From an uncultured Bacteroidales bacterium (lineage in GTDB: Bacteria; Bacteroidota; Bacteroidia; Bacteroidales; F082), in NCBI GenBank assembly GCA_947303395.1, contig CAMYYD010000007.1, positions 107,993 through 171,992 on the forward strand: a stretch of 64,000 nt of DNA, given 5' to 3'. Below are positions 35,923 to 45,025 of the stretch, piece by piece. The notes beneath the pieces were generated by a model. The model saw only the letters and a list, made by a program, of their open reading frames with translations. It was not told the DNA's origin and ran no database searches. Within the stretch, counting starts at the first letter, position 1. Every line of letters starts with the position of its first letter. A program made the translations under genes and the position numbers.

Positions 35923-38544
35923 ATGATGAAAGCAAGCGAAATTCGTAAGAGTTTTTTGGAGTTTTTTCAATCAAAACAGCACCTTGTAGTGCCTTCAGCA
36001 CCTATCGTTGTAAAGAATGACCCGACATTGATGTTTACCAACGCCGGCATGAACCAGTTTAAGGATGTTTTCTTGGGCAACAACCCTCGCAAAGCACCGC
36101 GCGTAACTGATATTCAGAAGTGTCTCCGCGTCTCAGGAAAGCACAACGACCTCGAAGAAGTCGGACGCGACACCTACCATCACACCATGTTCGAGATGAT
36201 GGGCAACTGGTCGTTTGGCGATTATTTCAAGAAGGAAGCCATCGCATGGGGCTGGGAGTTTCTCACCGAAGTGATGAAGATCGACAAGGATAAACTGTAT
36301 GTCACAGTGTTCGGCGGTGATGAGAAAGACGGCATGGCTCCAGATAATGAGGCTTACGAGTTTTGGAAAGAACACGTCGACGAGTCGAGAATCATCTACG
36401 GCTCGAAGAAAGATAACTTCTGGGAGATGGGTGAGACCGGACCATGCGGACCGTGCTCGGAGATTCATATCGACATCCGCGACGAAGAGGCTCGCAAGAA
36501 AATCAACGGCCGCGACCTCGTAAACAAAGACGACCCAGAAGTGATTGAGATCTGGAACTTAGTGTTCATGCAATACAACCGTCTTGCTAATGGCAGCCTC
36601 GTCGACCTTCCTGCAAAACATGTCGACACTGGCATGGGCTTTGAACGTCTCGTCCGCGTGATGCAAGGCAAGAAATCTAACTACGACACCGACGTTTTCA
36701 CTCCTATTATTAATGAGATTTCGCAGCTTTCAGGAATAAAATACGGTGAAAACGAGAAATCGGACATCGCAATGCGTGTCGTTGCCGACCACCTTCGCGC
36801 TGTAAGCTTCGCCATCACCGACGGACAGCTTCCATCAAACAACGGAGCAGGTTATGTGATCCGTCGTATCTTGCGCCGTGCTGTGCGTTATGGCTACACA
36901 TTCTTGAAATTCACCGAACCGTTTGTTTACAAATTGTTGCCGGTTCTCGTTTGTGAGATGGGCGAGCAATATCCTGAAATCAAGGCTCAGGAAACTCTCG
37001 TTTCGAAGGTTATCTACGAGGAAGAGGCTTCATTCTTGCGCACTTTGTCGTTGGGAATCAAACGTTTTGAGAATTATGTTGAGCAGAATAAAGGTGCAAA
37101 ACTCATCGACGGCGCTTTCGCTTTCGAGTTGTTCGACACCTACGGCTTTCCTGTCGACTTGACCAACCTCATGGCTGAGGAAAAAGGTCTCGAAGTCGAC
37201 ATGGATGGCTTCAACAATAACCTTAAAGAACAGAAAGACCGTTCACGCAAGGCAGCTGAGAAGATGTCGGGCGACTGGGTTGAGCTGATTCATGAAGACA
37301 AACCTACCACTTTCGTTGGTTATACCGAGATGGAATGCCAAGCTAAGATATTGAAATTCAGAGAGGTGGTGGCAAAAGGCAAGAAACATTTCGAGATCGT
37401 CCTCGACAAGACTCCATTCTACGCCGAGATGGGTGGTCAGGTTGGTGACAAAGGTGTGCTGGTGTCGGAAAACGAGACATTACACGTTGTCAACACAGTG
37501 AAAGAGAACGACTTGAGCATTCATATCACCGACGCGCTTCCACAGCAGCCTGAAGCAGTGTTTACTGCTAAAGTCGACGTTGAACGCCGTTTGAAGATTG
37601 AGGCTAACCACACCGCAACTCACTTGATGCACGCAGCTCTCCGTCAGGTTCTTGGAACACACGTTGAGCAGAAGGGCTCAATGGTCGATGATGAGCGTCT
37701 GCGTTTCGACTTCAGTCACTTCGCAAAGATGACAGAAGAAGAGATTCGTAAGGTTGAAACAATTGTAAATCAGAAGATTAGAGAAGACCTTAAAAATGAA
37801 ACCGCTGTCGATGTGCCTATTGACGAGGCTCGTAACATGGGTGCGATGGCGTTGTTCGGTGAGAAATATGGCGACAAGGTCCGCGTTGTGAAGTTCGGTG
37901 AAGGTTATTCTTGCGAACTCTGCGGCGGTACTCATATTCCTTCAACAGGTCGCATCGGAGCTTTCAAGATTTTGACTGAAGGCGCTATTGCAGCTGGTGT
38001 TCGCCGTATCGAGGCGATAACAGGTGAAGCTGTAATCGATTATCTTGATAATCAGATTGATACACTCAATAAAATCAAAGGTCTCGTGAAGTCGTCTGGA
38101 GATGTAGTGAAGGCTGTTGAGACGCTTTCGGCACAGAACACTATGCTTCAGAAGAAGATCGAGGCTATGATGATGGCTCAGGCTGTCAGCGATGCTAAAA
38201 ACGCTTACAACAACGCTGCCGACTATGAAGGTCATAAACTTGTCATAGCTCGCGTTGATGCCGACATGAATCAGATGCGTAACGTTGCTTCTGCATTGAA
38301 AGATATTGATTCTGAGGTTGTTGCAGTGATGGGTGGTGTGTTTGAAGATAAACCTGCTCTTTGCGTGATGCTGCCACAGAGCCTGGTCGACACTAAGAAT
38401 ATGGATGCCGCCGCCATTGTGCGTGAGGCAGCTAAAGAGATTCAAGGTGGCGGCGGCGGTCAGAAAACCTTGTCAACAGCTGGTGGTAAAAACGCCGCAG
38501 GTATCGACAAGGCTATGGAGATCCTGAAGAATAAGTTCAAATAA
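35923..38544 (+). CDS. alaS: Alanyl-tRNA synthetase
   Basis: Charges tRNA-Ala and edits mischarged Ser/Gly. 873 aa, full length; ATG at 35923 or 35926. The class II core has EIRKSFLEFFQSKQHLVVPS, FTNAGMNQFKDVFLG and GNWSFGDYFKKEA. The editing domain has HTATHLMHAALRQVLG (HxxxH) and SCELCGGTHIPSTG (CxxxH zinc ligands). The C-terminal DHHA1-like domain contains GGGGGQKTLSTAGGKN. The stop overlaps the start of the lipoprotein gene by one base (TAATG). Confidence 0.98.
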   Translation: MMKASEIRKSFLEFFQSKQHLVVPSAPIVVKNDPTLMFTNAGMNQFKDVFLGNNPRKAPRVTDIQKCLRVSGKHNDLEEVGRDTYHHTMFEMMGNWSFGDYFKKEAIAWGWEFLTEVMKIDKDKLYVTVFGGDEKDGMAPDNEAYEFWKEHVDESRIIYGSKKDNFWEMGETGPCGPCSEIHIDIRDEEARKKINGRDLVNKDDPEVIEIWNLVFMQYNRLANGSLVDLPAKHVDTGMGFERLVRVMQGKKSNYDTDVFTPIINEISQLSGIKYGENEKSDIAMRVVADHLRAVSFAITDGQLPSNNGAGYVIRRILRRAVRYGYTFLKFTEPFVYKLLPVLVCEMGEQYPEIKAQETLVSKVIYEEEASFLRTLSLGIKRFENYVEQNKGAKLIDGAFAFELFDTYGFPVDLTNLMAEEKGLEVDMDGFNNNLKEQKDRSRKAAEKMSGDWVELIHEDKPTTFVGYTEMECQAKILKFREVVAKGKKHFEIVLDKTPFYAEMGGQVGDKGVLVSENETLHVVNTVKENDLSIHITDALPQQPEAVFTAKVDVERRLKIEANHTATHLMHAALRQVLGTHVEQKGSMVDDERLRFDFSHFAKMTEEEIRKVETIVNQKIREDLKNETAVDVPIDEARNMGAMALFGEKYGDKVRVVKFGEGYSCELCGGTHIPSTGRIGAFKILTEGAIAAGVRRIEAITGEAVIDYLDNQIDTLNKIKGLVKSSGDVVKAVETLSAQNTMLQKKIEAMMMAQAVSDAKNAYNNAADYEGHKLVIARVDADMNQMRNVASALKDIDSEVVAVMGGVFEDKPALCVMLPQSLVDTKNMDAAAIVREAAKEIQGGGGGQKTLSTAGGKNAAGIDKAMEILKNKFK

Positions 38545-39281
38545 TGAGACGACACTCATCTGTAATATTCGGACTGATACTGGCCTTAACATTTTTGTGC
38601 GGCTGTAAAAAGGATAACCACGATACTGTGGTCCTTTTCGGCGACGAGCATTATGTTAAGCCAATGGATGTGATCTATCCGAAAAACTACAGAAACGAGT
38701 GGAAAACCATCGCTCCGGGTTACGACACGGTATACGATGGCATGATTCCTCCTGATTTGACTGGCGAATTCCTTATTACTGGCAGATTTGGCGGCGGAAA
38801 CGAATGGATTCATCAAAATGGTACAGATTTTCTATATCCGTATGATAACGACCCGTCTATTTTGAACAAATATATCTATTTTAGGGTTAAAGATCAGAAA
38901 AACGGCATCGCAAAGCTGTATCTGTGTATGTATAACAACCCTAACGGCTATAAAACTAAGTATGTGGTCGATACGGCCTATATCTATGGCGACGGTTCCA
39001 AAAATGAATTCACACTTTGCTTCCATACGCATGAAATACCAGGAAACACTGGCGTTGAGTATTTACGCGGAAATATCATCACCGGAGTTATTCATTATCC
39101 CGACGAAAACGATTCCCGCGACGGTATTGCCAATGTGAAAAGCTGGTGCGTGATAAAACAAAGAAAAGACGGCGCGACTGCACCATCATCTTATTGGCTA
39201 GTCGGAGGCCAGAGGCTTTATTTCGATGTAGATAATTTTGCCGAGAGAGTGGATTACGGCTGGGGTTTTGATAATGAATGA
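38544..39281 (+). CDS. Lipoprotein of unknown function
   Basis: 245 aa. The signal peptide ends in LTFLCGC/KKD, a lipobox with the acylated Cys at about residue 21, so it is anchored in a membrane; the charged KKDNHD start is compatible with outer-membrane sorting. The mature part is Tyr/Asp-rich and looks all-beta (LTGEFLITGRFGGGNEWI, VVDTAYIYGDGSKNEF). No family is recognised. It is tied to alaS by a one-base stop/start overlap and is 3 bp before an outer-membrane barrel gene, so the two downstream genes probably form a functional pair that only shares the alaS transcript. Confidence 0.8.
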   Translation: MRRHSSVIFGLILALTFLCGCKKDNHDTVVLFGDEHYVKPMDVIYPKNYRNEWKTIAPGYDTVYDGMIPPDLTGEFLITGRFGGGNEWIHQNGTDFLYPYDNDPSILNKYIYFRVKDQKNGIAKLYLCMYNNPNGYKTKYVVDTAYIYGDGSKNEFTLCFHTHEIPGNTGVEYLRGNIITGVIHYPDENDSRDGIANVKSWCVIKQRKDGATAPSSYWLVGGQRLYFDVDNFAERVDYGWGFDNE

Positions 39282-39284
39282 GTT

Positions 39285-40079
39285 ATGATGAGAAAAGTTG
39301 CCGCTATAATCGTATTGCTGATGGCTTTTAGCTTAACCGCTGAGGCTTGGGATTACGGTTTCGGCAATAAACCTCGTCAAACCAGAAAAAATGTACCTGT
39401 AATCGGTGTAAAAGGCGGCTTGACATTCTACGGAATGAGCTTTTCCAACAAATATTATAATGATTTGAAAATGGATAGGGTCTCGTTCCCGGGATTTGGC
39501 TTGTTTGCCGAGTTCCCGATAGAAAACTTTCCGCGAATGTCAGTAGGCGTTGAGGTTCTCATGATTGAAAGAGGAATGAAAAAGTCGTTCGAATTCAGGG
39601 ATAAAATCAGCGAAATTGACAAAATCGACGCGAAATATATCGATCTACGCATCCCTGTGACATATTATTTCTTCGATGCAAACGCCATAAATCCTTATGT
39701 ATTCCTCGCTGCTGATGTCGCGTTTTGCTTTGGCGGACAGATTTCAAAAGAGTTTCCTAACGGAGAATTGGAGAATAGTTATGTCGACATAGCCAAGTCG
39801 GATGCTGTGATGAAACCTCTCGATATCAGTGCTATCGCTGGAGCCGGAGTGCGTTTCAAAATCAGATTCCCGAGATTCACAATGCCAATAAAACTTGAAG
39901 CTGACTATAATCTTGGTTTGCTGAACAACATGAGCAACACAAACGGTAATCCGGTCGATGTTTATGCGTATACTTTTGAAAAAGAGACACGCAAAAACAG
40001 GGGATTCGAAATCATGCTAAGTATAGGAATTCCGCTGAAATTCGAGCAGCATTATGATGCATGCCGCGGGTGGAACTAG
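39285..40079 (+). CDS. Outer-membrane beta-barrel protein (PorT/OmpA-barrel-like)
   Basis: 264 aa; ATG at 39285 or 39288, signal peptide ending near residue 21 (TAEA/WDYG). The pattern IGVKGGLTFYGMSFSN, FPGFGLFAEFPI, MSVGVEVLMIERGMKKS, DLRIPVTYYFFDANAINPYV, ISAIAGAGVRFKIRFP is that of the 8-strand outer-membrane barrels with a PorT-type start. Pairs with the lipoprotein gene 3 bp upstream. Its TAG stop is interlocked with the TAG of the convergent T9SS gene at a CTAG palindrome. Confidence 0.8.
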   Translation: MMRKVAAIIVLLMAFSLTAEAWDYGFGNKPRQTRKNVPVIGVKGGLTFYGMSFSNKYYNDLKMDRVSFPGFGLFAEFPIENFPRMSVGVEVLMIERGMKKSFEFRDKISEIDKIDAKYIDLRIPVTYYFFDANAINPYVFLAADVAFCFGGQISKEFPNGELENSYVDIAKSDAVMKPLDISAIAGAGVRFKIRFPRFTMPIKLEADYNLGLLNNMSNTNGNPVDVYAYTFEKETRKNRGFEIMLSIGIPLKFEQHYDACRGWN

Positions 40080-43000
40080 CGATTGAGCACAAACTTCTTA
40101 GTTACAGAGAAGTCATTTCCTGAGATTCTTACAAAATAAATTCCGTTCGCCAAACCGTAGGTCGAATACTCGGTCACGTTGCTGCTGGTGTTGCTGTAGA
40201 ACTGGTCAATCAGCATGCCGTTATAACTGTAAACGCTGATAATCAACGGTGTCTCCGCCAGCGATTCGCTGTAACCTATGTAAAGCTCGCCTTGTGAAGG
40301 ATTCGGGAAGATGTTTACCATATTGTCATAATTGTGCTCATCAACAGAATAGCCGGTTTTATAACCTTCGGTGTAAATAAACCTCTGGGTTCTTAACATT
40401 CCGCAAAGCGTATATATCTTGCAGACAAGTAATGCGTTTCCTTCTTCGTTGACGTAAACCAAAGCTTTGTTGGGTTCGTTTCCCACATTGACAAACCAAG
40501 TCGATTCGTAGTTATCTTCAATATTCGGATACAATCGGTTCGGTGTGTCATAATAACTGAATATCTCCCATGTGTATTCGGCAGGATGGTCGCTTTCAAC
40601 GCCTGCGCCAGATAATCCTTCAATGGAATATTCGTAGATATATGGCATGAATCCTAGTCCTGGCTCAACAAGATCGAGACCGCATATTTCGCTGTTGACA
40701 TGCGGCTGACTGTATAATCTGATGTTGATATATCCGATACTGTCGCAGCCTTTAGACGACATTCCTGCAAACAGATGGTCATAGTGACTTCCGGTGATTG
40801 TGTCGCCGTAGTATATCTTCTTTCCCAAGATTTCTGAGCCCCAGAGATAGTATCCGTCGTTGTTTTTACACGTGTCGAATGTCTCTGTCGGTTGTTCACC
40901 TTCAACCGTAAAGCTGAGATTTTCCTCGTTAAGATGTAATGTCACGATGCTGTCGCAGCCGCTAACGCTCTGAAAAACCCACTGGAAATCACCATGCGTG
41001 TTGTATGTCATTTCGTTTGACCAAGTATAGCTGTCGCAATGATGCTCAGGATAGTTGTCAGAAACATATTCCCCGGCATAATTCTCGTCATATTGGTCGT
41101 TTCTTGTGAAATTGATGGTGACATGTTTCTGGCAGTCGCCAAAAGGGTAGATGGTGTCGAAAACACAAGTGTTTTCAAGCATTATAATGACATTTCCGTT
41201 GTCGACGAAAGTGTATGGTTCATTACACGTCTCAACGTTAAATGTGTTTTCCACAATATCGTTGATGGTCAGATACAAAGCCACGTTGACGTTGCATCCG
41301 TATTGGTTCGGTACCGTTTGATGCCAGCCGTTTGGACCTGTCTCTTCGTTGAATGTCATGGTCGAACCGTCAGGAAGTTCCAAAATATATGGCAGCTCGC
41401 TTGGACAAACCGCAATGGTGTGGATGTCGTCTTCTGCCGGATTCACAAAACATGTCATTTCTTTTCGCACTGTCGCTTGTCCGTCGTTGATAATGCAGGC
41501 AATTACATATTCTCCCGATTCCAGAGGATGTATCGACGTTGATGCTCCATGAGGATCGCTGAATTCTGCCGGACTCGATGCTTCCCAGGAATAGTTGTAT
41601 GTGCCGTTGCCTCCCACTGCCGATACACTTGCCGATGTGGAGTTGCCTTCGCATATTTCGTCGTCAGCTATGGTCGCGGATACTGTCATTGCATCTCCAA
41701 CTCCAATAGTGACCTCATCTTGGTCGGAACAGCCGTTTTTCGTTACTGTTAATGTGAAAGTAGTCGTTTCTGTCAACGGAACTGTCTGAACGCTCTGCAA
41801 GGCCGGATTGCCGTTAATTTTCTCGGCAGGCTGCCACATATATGTCGCTCCCGAAACTGCAGTAGCTGTCAATGTCGCTGGATTGTTGAAGTTCACATTC
41901 TGGTTCTGACCTGCTTCTGCTTCCGGCATGGCGTTGACTGTGATAGTCTTGGTCTTGACATTCTCGCATGATGCTCCTGCACTATTTGCTGCCCTGACGG
42001 TATATGTCACAGTATATGTTCCCGGGGCGTTGTAGGTGTGCGTAGCATTGGCACCGGTCACAGGATTGCTGCCGTCACCGAAATCCCAGGTCTTTTCCCA
42101 TTCTGCGATGACGTTGTCATGTCCTGCAGGTGTAGTGGTTACGCTGCCTGTGAAACTGATTTCGTTGCCTACGCAGAGACTGTTGCTTGTGCTGAAATCC
42201 ACAACAAGTTGAGGAATGACGTCAACAACAATGCTCATAGGGTCACTTGTAGAACTGCCCACGGTTATTGAACATTGATAAGTTCCGGAGTTATTCACCG
42301 AGACATTCTGAATCGTCGGATGTGTCTCTGTGGAGGTGAATCCGTTTGGACCTGTCCACAAATACGATGCTCCGCTTATTTCTTGTGCATGAAGCGTCAA
42401 TGTGCCACCATGGCATGGGTTTTCATACCAAACAATCGGTGGCATGATTGAACAGTCGGTAGTACCGGGACCAGAATTTTCTTGTTTTGTAAATGTAATC
42501 ATACAGGGCTGACGTGAATAATTAGTAATTAGCAATATATAATATTCGCCAGCCTCAGGAGTATGATTGGTATAAGTTCCATGATTATGATTTCCGTGAT
42601 TTGTATACCCTAAATAAACGTTTTCAGAATAACTGCCAGAATAGCTACAGTCGATTACATGTTGAGTGTCTAACATGCTGACACATGGCGATGTTGGATC
42701 TGTAAAAGGGCCCCAAATACAAAAATCAATGTCTCGTTGTGTGCTTGAATTGTCAGGATCAACGCCTTCCATGTGGATTATGAATTGTCCGGGTGTGTCG
42801 ATTTTCATGTAAAACCAAGATGGATTATAAGTATTACCCAAACAAGCTTTGTCTGGAACAGGCTCTGCTTCGTTTTGACTATGAGAAGCTTCAAAAGTTA
42901 TAATATCACTTGTGCAGAATGGCTCTGAATCAATACAATGATCATTGTCTGTAGTTTCGTAAGTGGTTTTTACTGAAATATCAAAAAGTATTGATGTGAC

Positions 43001-43336
43001 AAAACCTTGGGGTAATGCTTCTTTTTCGATTTCGAATAAATCATCTAATTCATATTTCGTTAAGGCACTGAAATCTTTATGTAAATCTGACAAAAAAAGA
43101 GAAAAGTTTTGTGTTGAACTTATTTTAAATAAACCATAAGCTCTGCCTTCAGAAATTACAAACCTGTCATCTTTAAAAATGTTGTATATTGTATAAAAAC
43201 GCTCGTGAAAATCGTAATTTGTAATATCTAACTCGATGGTATCTTCGGTTTCCATCGTGTAATAATCAGTAAAATCCTGTGCTAGCACAGATAGTGTCGA
43301 AGACAATAATATTATAAAGAAAAGTAACTTTTTCAT
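40076..43336 (-). CDS. T9SS-secreted PKD-domain protein
   Basis: 1086 aa from the ATG at 43336 (MKKLLFFIILL); the 12 upstream in-frame codons are leader. Signal peptide to about residue 20 (VLAQ/DFTD). Residues ~165-280 have a PPC/CUB-like sheet (IDFCIWGPFTDPTSPCVS, AGEYYILLITNYSRQPCMI). An Ig-like module (GASYLWTGPNGFTSTETHP) is followed by a PKD domain (WDFGDGSNP, HTYNAPGTYTVTYT) and a second Ig-like pair (AEAGQNQNVNFNNPATL). Three Cys-containing repeats typical of Bacteroidales follow (CDSYTWSNEMTY, VSGCDSIVTLHL). It ends in a type A sorting domain (NIFPNPSQGELYIG to VTKKFVLNR). Adhesive or scaffold role inferred. It has its own promoter. Confidence 0.88.
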   Translation of the reverse strand: MKKLLFFIILLSSTLSVLAQDFTDYYTMETEDTIELDITNYDFHERFYTIYNIFKDDRFVISEGRAYGLFKISSTQNFSLFLSDLHKDFSALTKYELDDLFEIEKEALPQGFVTSILFDISVKTTYETTDNDHCIDSEPFCTSDIITFEASHSQNEAEPVPDKACLGNTYNPSWFYMKIDTPGQFIIHMEGVDPDNSSTQRDIDFCIWGPFTDPTSPCVSMLDTQHVIDCSYSGSYSENVYLGYTNHGNHNHGTYTNHTPEAGEYYILLITNYSRQPCMITFTKQENSGPGTTDCSIMPPIVWYENPCHGGTLTLHAQEISGASYLWTGPNGFTSTETHPTIQNVSVNNSGTYQCSITVGSSTSDPMSIVVDVIPQLVVDFSTSNSLCVGNEISFTGSVTTTPAGHDNVIAEWEKTWDFGDGSNPVTGANATHTYNAPGTYTVTYTVRAANSAGASCENVKTKTITVNAMPEAEAGQNQNVNFNNPATLTATAVSGATYMWQPAEKINGNPALQSVQTVPLTETTTFTLTVTKNGCSDQDEVTIGVGDAMTVSATIADDEICEGNSTSASVSAVGGNGTYNYSWEASSPAEFSDPHGASTSIHPLESGEYVIACIINDGQATVRKEMTCFVNPAEDDIHTIAVCPSELPYILELPDGSTMTFNEETGPNGWHQTVPNQYGCNVNVALYLTINDIVENTFNVETCNEPYTFVDNGNVIIMLENTCVFDTIYPFGDCQKHVTINFTRNDQYDENYAGEYVSDNYPEHHCDSYTWSNEMTYNTHGDFQWVFQSVSGCDSIVTLHLNEENLSFTVEGEQPTETFDTCKNNDGYYLWGSEILGKKIYYGDTITGSHYDHLFAGMSSKGCDSIGYINIRLYSQPHVNSEICGLDLVEPGLGFMPYIYEYSIEGLSGAGVESDHPAEYTWEIFSYYDTPNRLYPNIEDNYESTWFVNVGNEPNKALVYVNEEGNALLVCKIYTLCGMLRTQRFIYTEGYKTGYSVDEHNYDNMVNIFPNPSQGELYIGYSESLAETPLIISVYSYNGMLIDQFYSNTSSNVTEYSTYGLANGIYFVRISGNDFSVTKKFVLNR

Positions 43337-43369
43337 TATCTTTAGTCGAGAAATGATTAATTCAATCCG

Positions 43370-43377
43370 CAAAGATA
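43370..43377 (-). promoter_or_regulatory. -7 box of the PKD T9SS gene
   Basis: Minus-strand TATCTTTG, 33 bp before the ATG at 43336, between rdgB and this gene. Confidence 0.55.
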
Positions 43378-43398
43378 ATAAAAAATTTTAATTTTTTA

Positions 43399-43974
43399 TC
43401 ATTTATTCAAAAATTCTGCCAATTTCGCCACAGCTTGTCCTCTGTGTGATATCTTGTTTTTAACATCCATTGTCATCTCGGCAAATGTCTCCTCGTAGCC
43501 GTCAGGTTGGAAAATAGGGTCGTAGCCGAATCCGCCTGCCCCATGTTCCGCTTCCAAGATTTTACCGTTCACAATACCTTCAAAGAAATATTGTTTCCCA
43601 TTGAGATTCAATGCGATAACGGTTCTAAACCTGGCTTTGCGGTTCGTTATGCCTTTCATGGCATCAAGCAATTTCACCACATTGTCGTGATATGAGCATC
43701 CTTCGCCTGCATATCGTGCGGAATAAACTCCTGGTGCACCGTTCAATGCTTCTACTTCCAGTCCGGTGTCATCGGCAAAACAGTCTAAATGATAGTTGTT
43801 TGTCACGAAATCAGCCTTGATTTTGGCGTTTCCCTGCAAATCATCGGCATCTTCAACAATATCGGTTTCACATCCTATTTCGCGCAATCCAACGACCTCG
43901 TAATTCTTCAAAATATTACGAATCTCCGCTATTTTATTTTTGTTATGACTAGCAAATACCAATTTCTCTTTCAT
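43399..43974 (-). CDS. rdgB: XTP/dITP diphosphatase (RdgB/HAM1)
   Basis: Removes non-canonical purine nucleotides (ITP, XTP, dITP) before they enter nucleic acids. 191 aa. FASHNKNKIAEIRNIL is the T/SxNxxKxxEIxxIL motif, FADDTGLEVEALNGAPGVYSARYAG the second signature, GGFGYDPIFQPDGY the substrate-loop, and ISHRGQAVAKL the terminal SHRxxA motif. It follows ung at 63 bp; the two are a natural DNA-hygiene pair. Confidence 0.96.
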   Translation of the reverse strand: MKEKLVFASHNKNKIAEIRNILKNYEVVGLREIGCETDIVEDADDLQGNAKIKADFVTNNYHLDCFADDTGLEVEALNGAPGVYSARYAGEGCSYHDNVVKLLDAMKGITNRKARFRTVIALNLNGKQYFFEGIVNGKILEAEHGAGGFGYDPIFQPDGYEETFAEMTMDVKNKISHRGQAVAKLAEFLNK

Positions 43975-43976
43975 CT

Positions 43977-44040
43977 TAAAACTATTAAACTGTTAACTAA
44001 TAAACTACTCTAAACTCTACACCCTCAACTCTAAACTTTA
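43977..44040. repeat. Heptanucleotide tandem repeat (CTCTAAA type)
   Basis: The whole ung-rdgB gap and the ung stop codon are made of degenerate seven-base units, e.g. CTCTAAA CTCTACA CCCTCAA CTCTAAA CTTTAAA. The same unit follows the terminator at 7220. Confidence 0.65.
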
Positions 44041-44724
44041 AATAATAACATCCCATTTGATGGGCTTTATATTATTATTAATAAGGTATTCATTTGTCTT
44101 TGAAAAATGTCTGCATCCGAAGAATCCGCGGCTTGCCGAGAGTGGGGAAGGGTGTACGGTTTTCAAAATCAGATGCTTGCTGTGGTCGATGAGGTTTTCC
44201 TTCGCGATGGCATAGTTGCCCCATAAAAGGAATACCAGATGTTCTTTTTTGTCGGATAACGCTTTTATCGCCATGTCGGTAAACTGCTGCCATCCAATGC
44301 GTGCGTGTGATGCCGCCATATTTGCCCTTACTGTGAGCGAGGCGTTGAGCAACAGTACTCCTTCTTCTGCCCATTTTTCAAGGTTGCCGTTTCGTGGGAT
44401 AGGCATCCCGATGTCGGTGTGAAGCTCCTTGAAGATGTTTTGCAGACTCGGTGGAGGCTGTATGCCATCCGGGACTGAGAACGCCAGACCGTGTGCCTGC
44501 CCGACATTGTGATATGGGTCTTGCCCGAGAATTACAACCTTTACCTTGTCGAAAGGAGTGAGATTGAAGGCGTTAAAAATCAATTTTGACGGAGGATACA
44601 CCACATATTGCCGCTTTTCTTCGATAAGGAATGACTTTATTCCGGCGAAATATGATGACTCAAATTCCTGTTTCAGTACGTTATACCAACCGTTTTCAAT
44701 GTCTGGTTTCTTGATTTCAACCAT
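44038..44724 (-). CDS. ung: Uracil-DNA glycosylase (family 1)
   Basis: Cuts uracil from DNA to start base-excision repair. 228 aa. VVILGQDPYHNVGQAHGLAF contains the water-activating Asp (GQDPYH), LLNASLTVRANMAASH is the family (LLN) segment, and HPSPLSASRGFFGCRHFSK is the DNA-intercalation loop with the catalytic His. All active-site residues are present. Own promoter upstream, rdgB downstream. Confidence 0.97.
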   Translation of the reverse strand: MVEIKKPDIENGWYNVLKQEFESSYFAGIKSFLIEEKRQYVVYPPSKLIFNAFNLTPFDKVKVVILGQDPYHNVGQAHGLAFSVPDGIQPPPSLQNIFKELHTDIGMPIPRNGNLEKWAEEGVLLLNASLTVRANMAASHARIGWQQFTDMAIKALSDKKEHLVFLLWGNYAIAKENLIDHSKHLILKTVHPSPLSASRGFFGCRHFSKTNEYLINNNIKPIKWDVII

Positions 44725-44753
44725 GCTGAAAAATTTTTCTTACTAAAATTGTA

Positions 44754-44761
44754 CAAAATTA
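44754..44761 (-). promoter_or_regulatory. ung -7 box
   Basis: Minus-strand TAATTTTG, 29 bp before the ung ATG. Confidence 0.45.
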
Positions 44762-44773
44762 AAAAAAAAATCG

Positions 44774-44781
44774 TTTCTTTG
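44774..44781 (+). promoter_or_regulatory. -7 box of the 42-aa lipoprotein gene
   Basis: TTTCTTTG, one mismatch to TAnnTTTG, 27 bp before the ATG at 44809. Confidence 0.35.
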
Positions 44782-44808
44782 TATTCTGAAATTTATAATA
44801 TAAAATAT

Positions 44809-44937
44809 ATGAAAAAGTTGGCAATAATATTAGTGATAACATTTACATTGGGAATTCTTTTATCAGCATGTCGTCAAACATCACAATGCCCTGCATACGG
44901 TGAGTATAAGCAATATCAGAGGGAGAGTGTCTATTAA
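44809..44937 (+). CDS. 42-aa lipoprotein with a second Cys (CPAY motif)
   Basis: ATG at 44809. The signal peptide (MKKLAIILVITFTLGILL) ends in a lipobox LLSAC, leaving a mature lipopeptide of only ~22 residues: CRQTSQCPAYGEYKQYQRES, then VY. The spacing Cys-x5-Cys-Pro-Ala-Tyr, a very short mature part and a polar tail are, as far as I recall, features of a family of tiny lipoproteins in Bacteroidales whose role is unknown. It stands alone with its own -7 box and a strong terminator. The reading frame is too short for most gene finders but is clearly coding. Confidence 0.75.
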   Translation: MKKLAIILVITFTLGILLSACRQTSQCPAYGEYKQYQRESVY

Positions 44938-44977
44938 TAAATGGTGAGAGATTAATTTTTTTTAATTGTAAAAAAAT

Positions 44978-45009
44978 AAGAGAGGCTTCCGTTCGGAAGC
45001 CTCTCTTTT
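44978..45009. terminator. Bidirectional terminator (42-aa lipoprotein / beta-propeller gene)
   Basis: A 13-bp perfect stem, AAGAGAGGCTTCC (44978-44990) with GGAAGCCTCTCTT (44995-45007), tetraloop GTTC, T run on the plus strand and TTATTTTTTT on the minus strand after the stem. Confidence 0.92.
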
Positions 45010-45025
45010 GATTTTTATCGTTTTA

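Noticed and set aside
43977..44040. Short direct repeats between ung and rdgB, considered as a degenerate CRISPR array
   Set aside because: The period is seven bases with no spacers, and no cas genes are present in the window.
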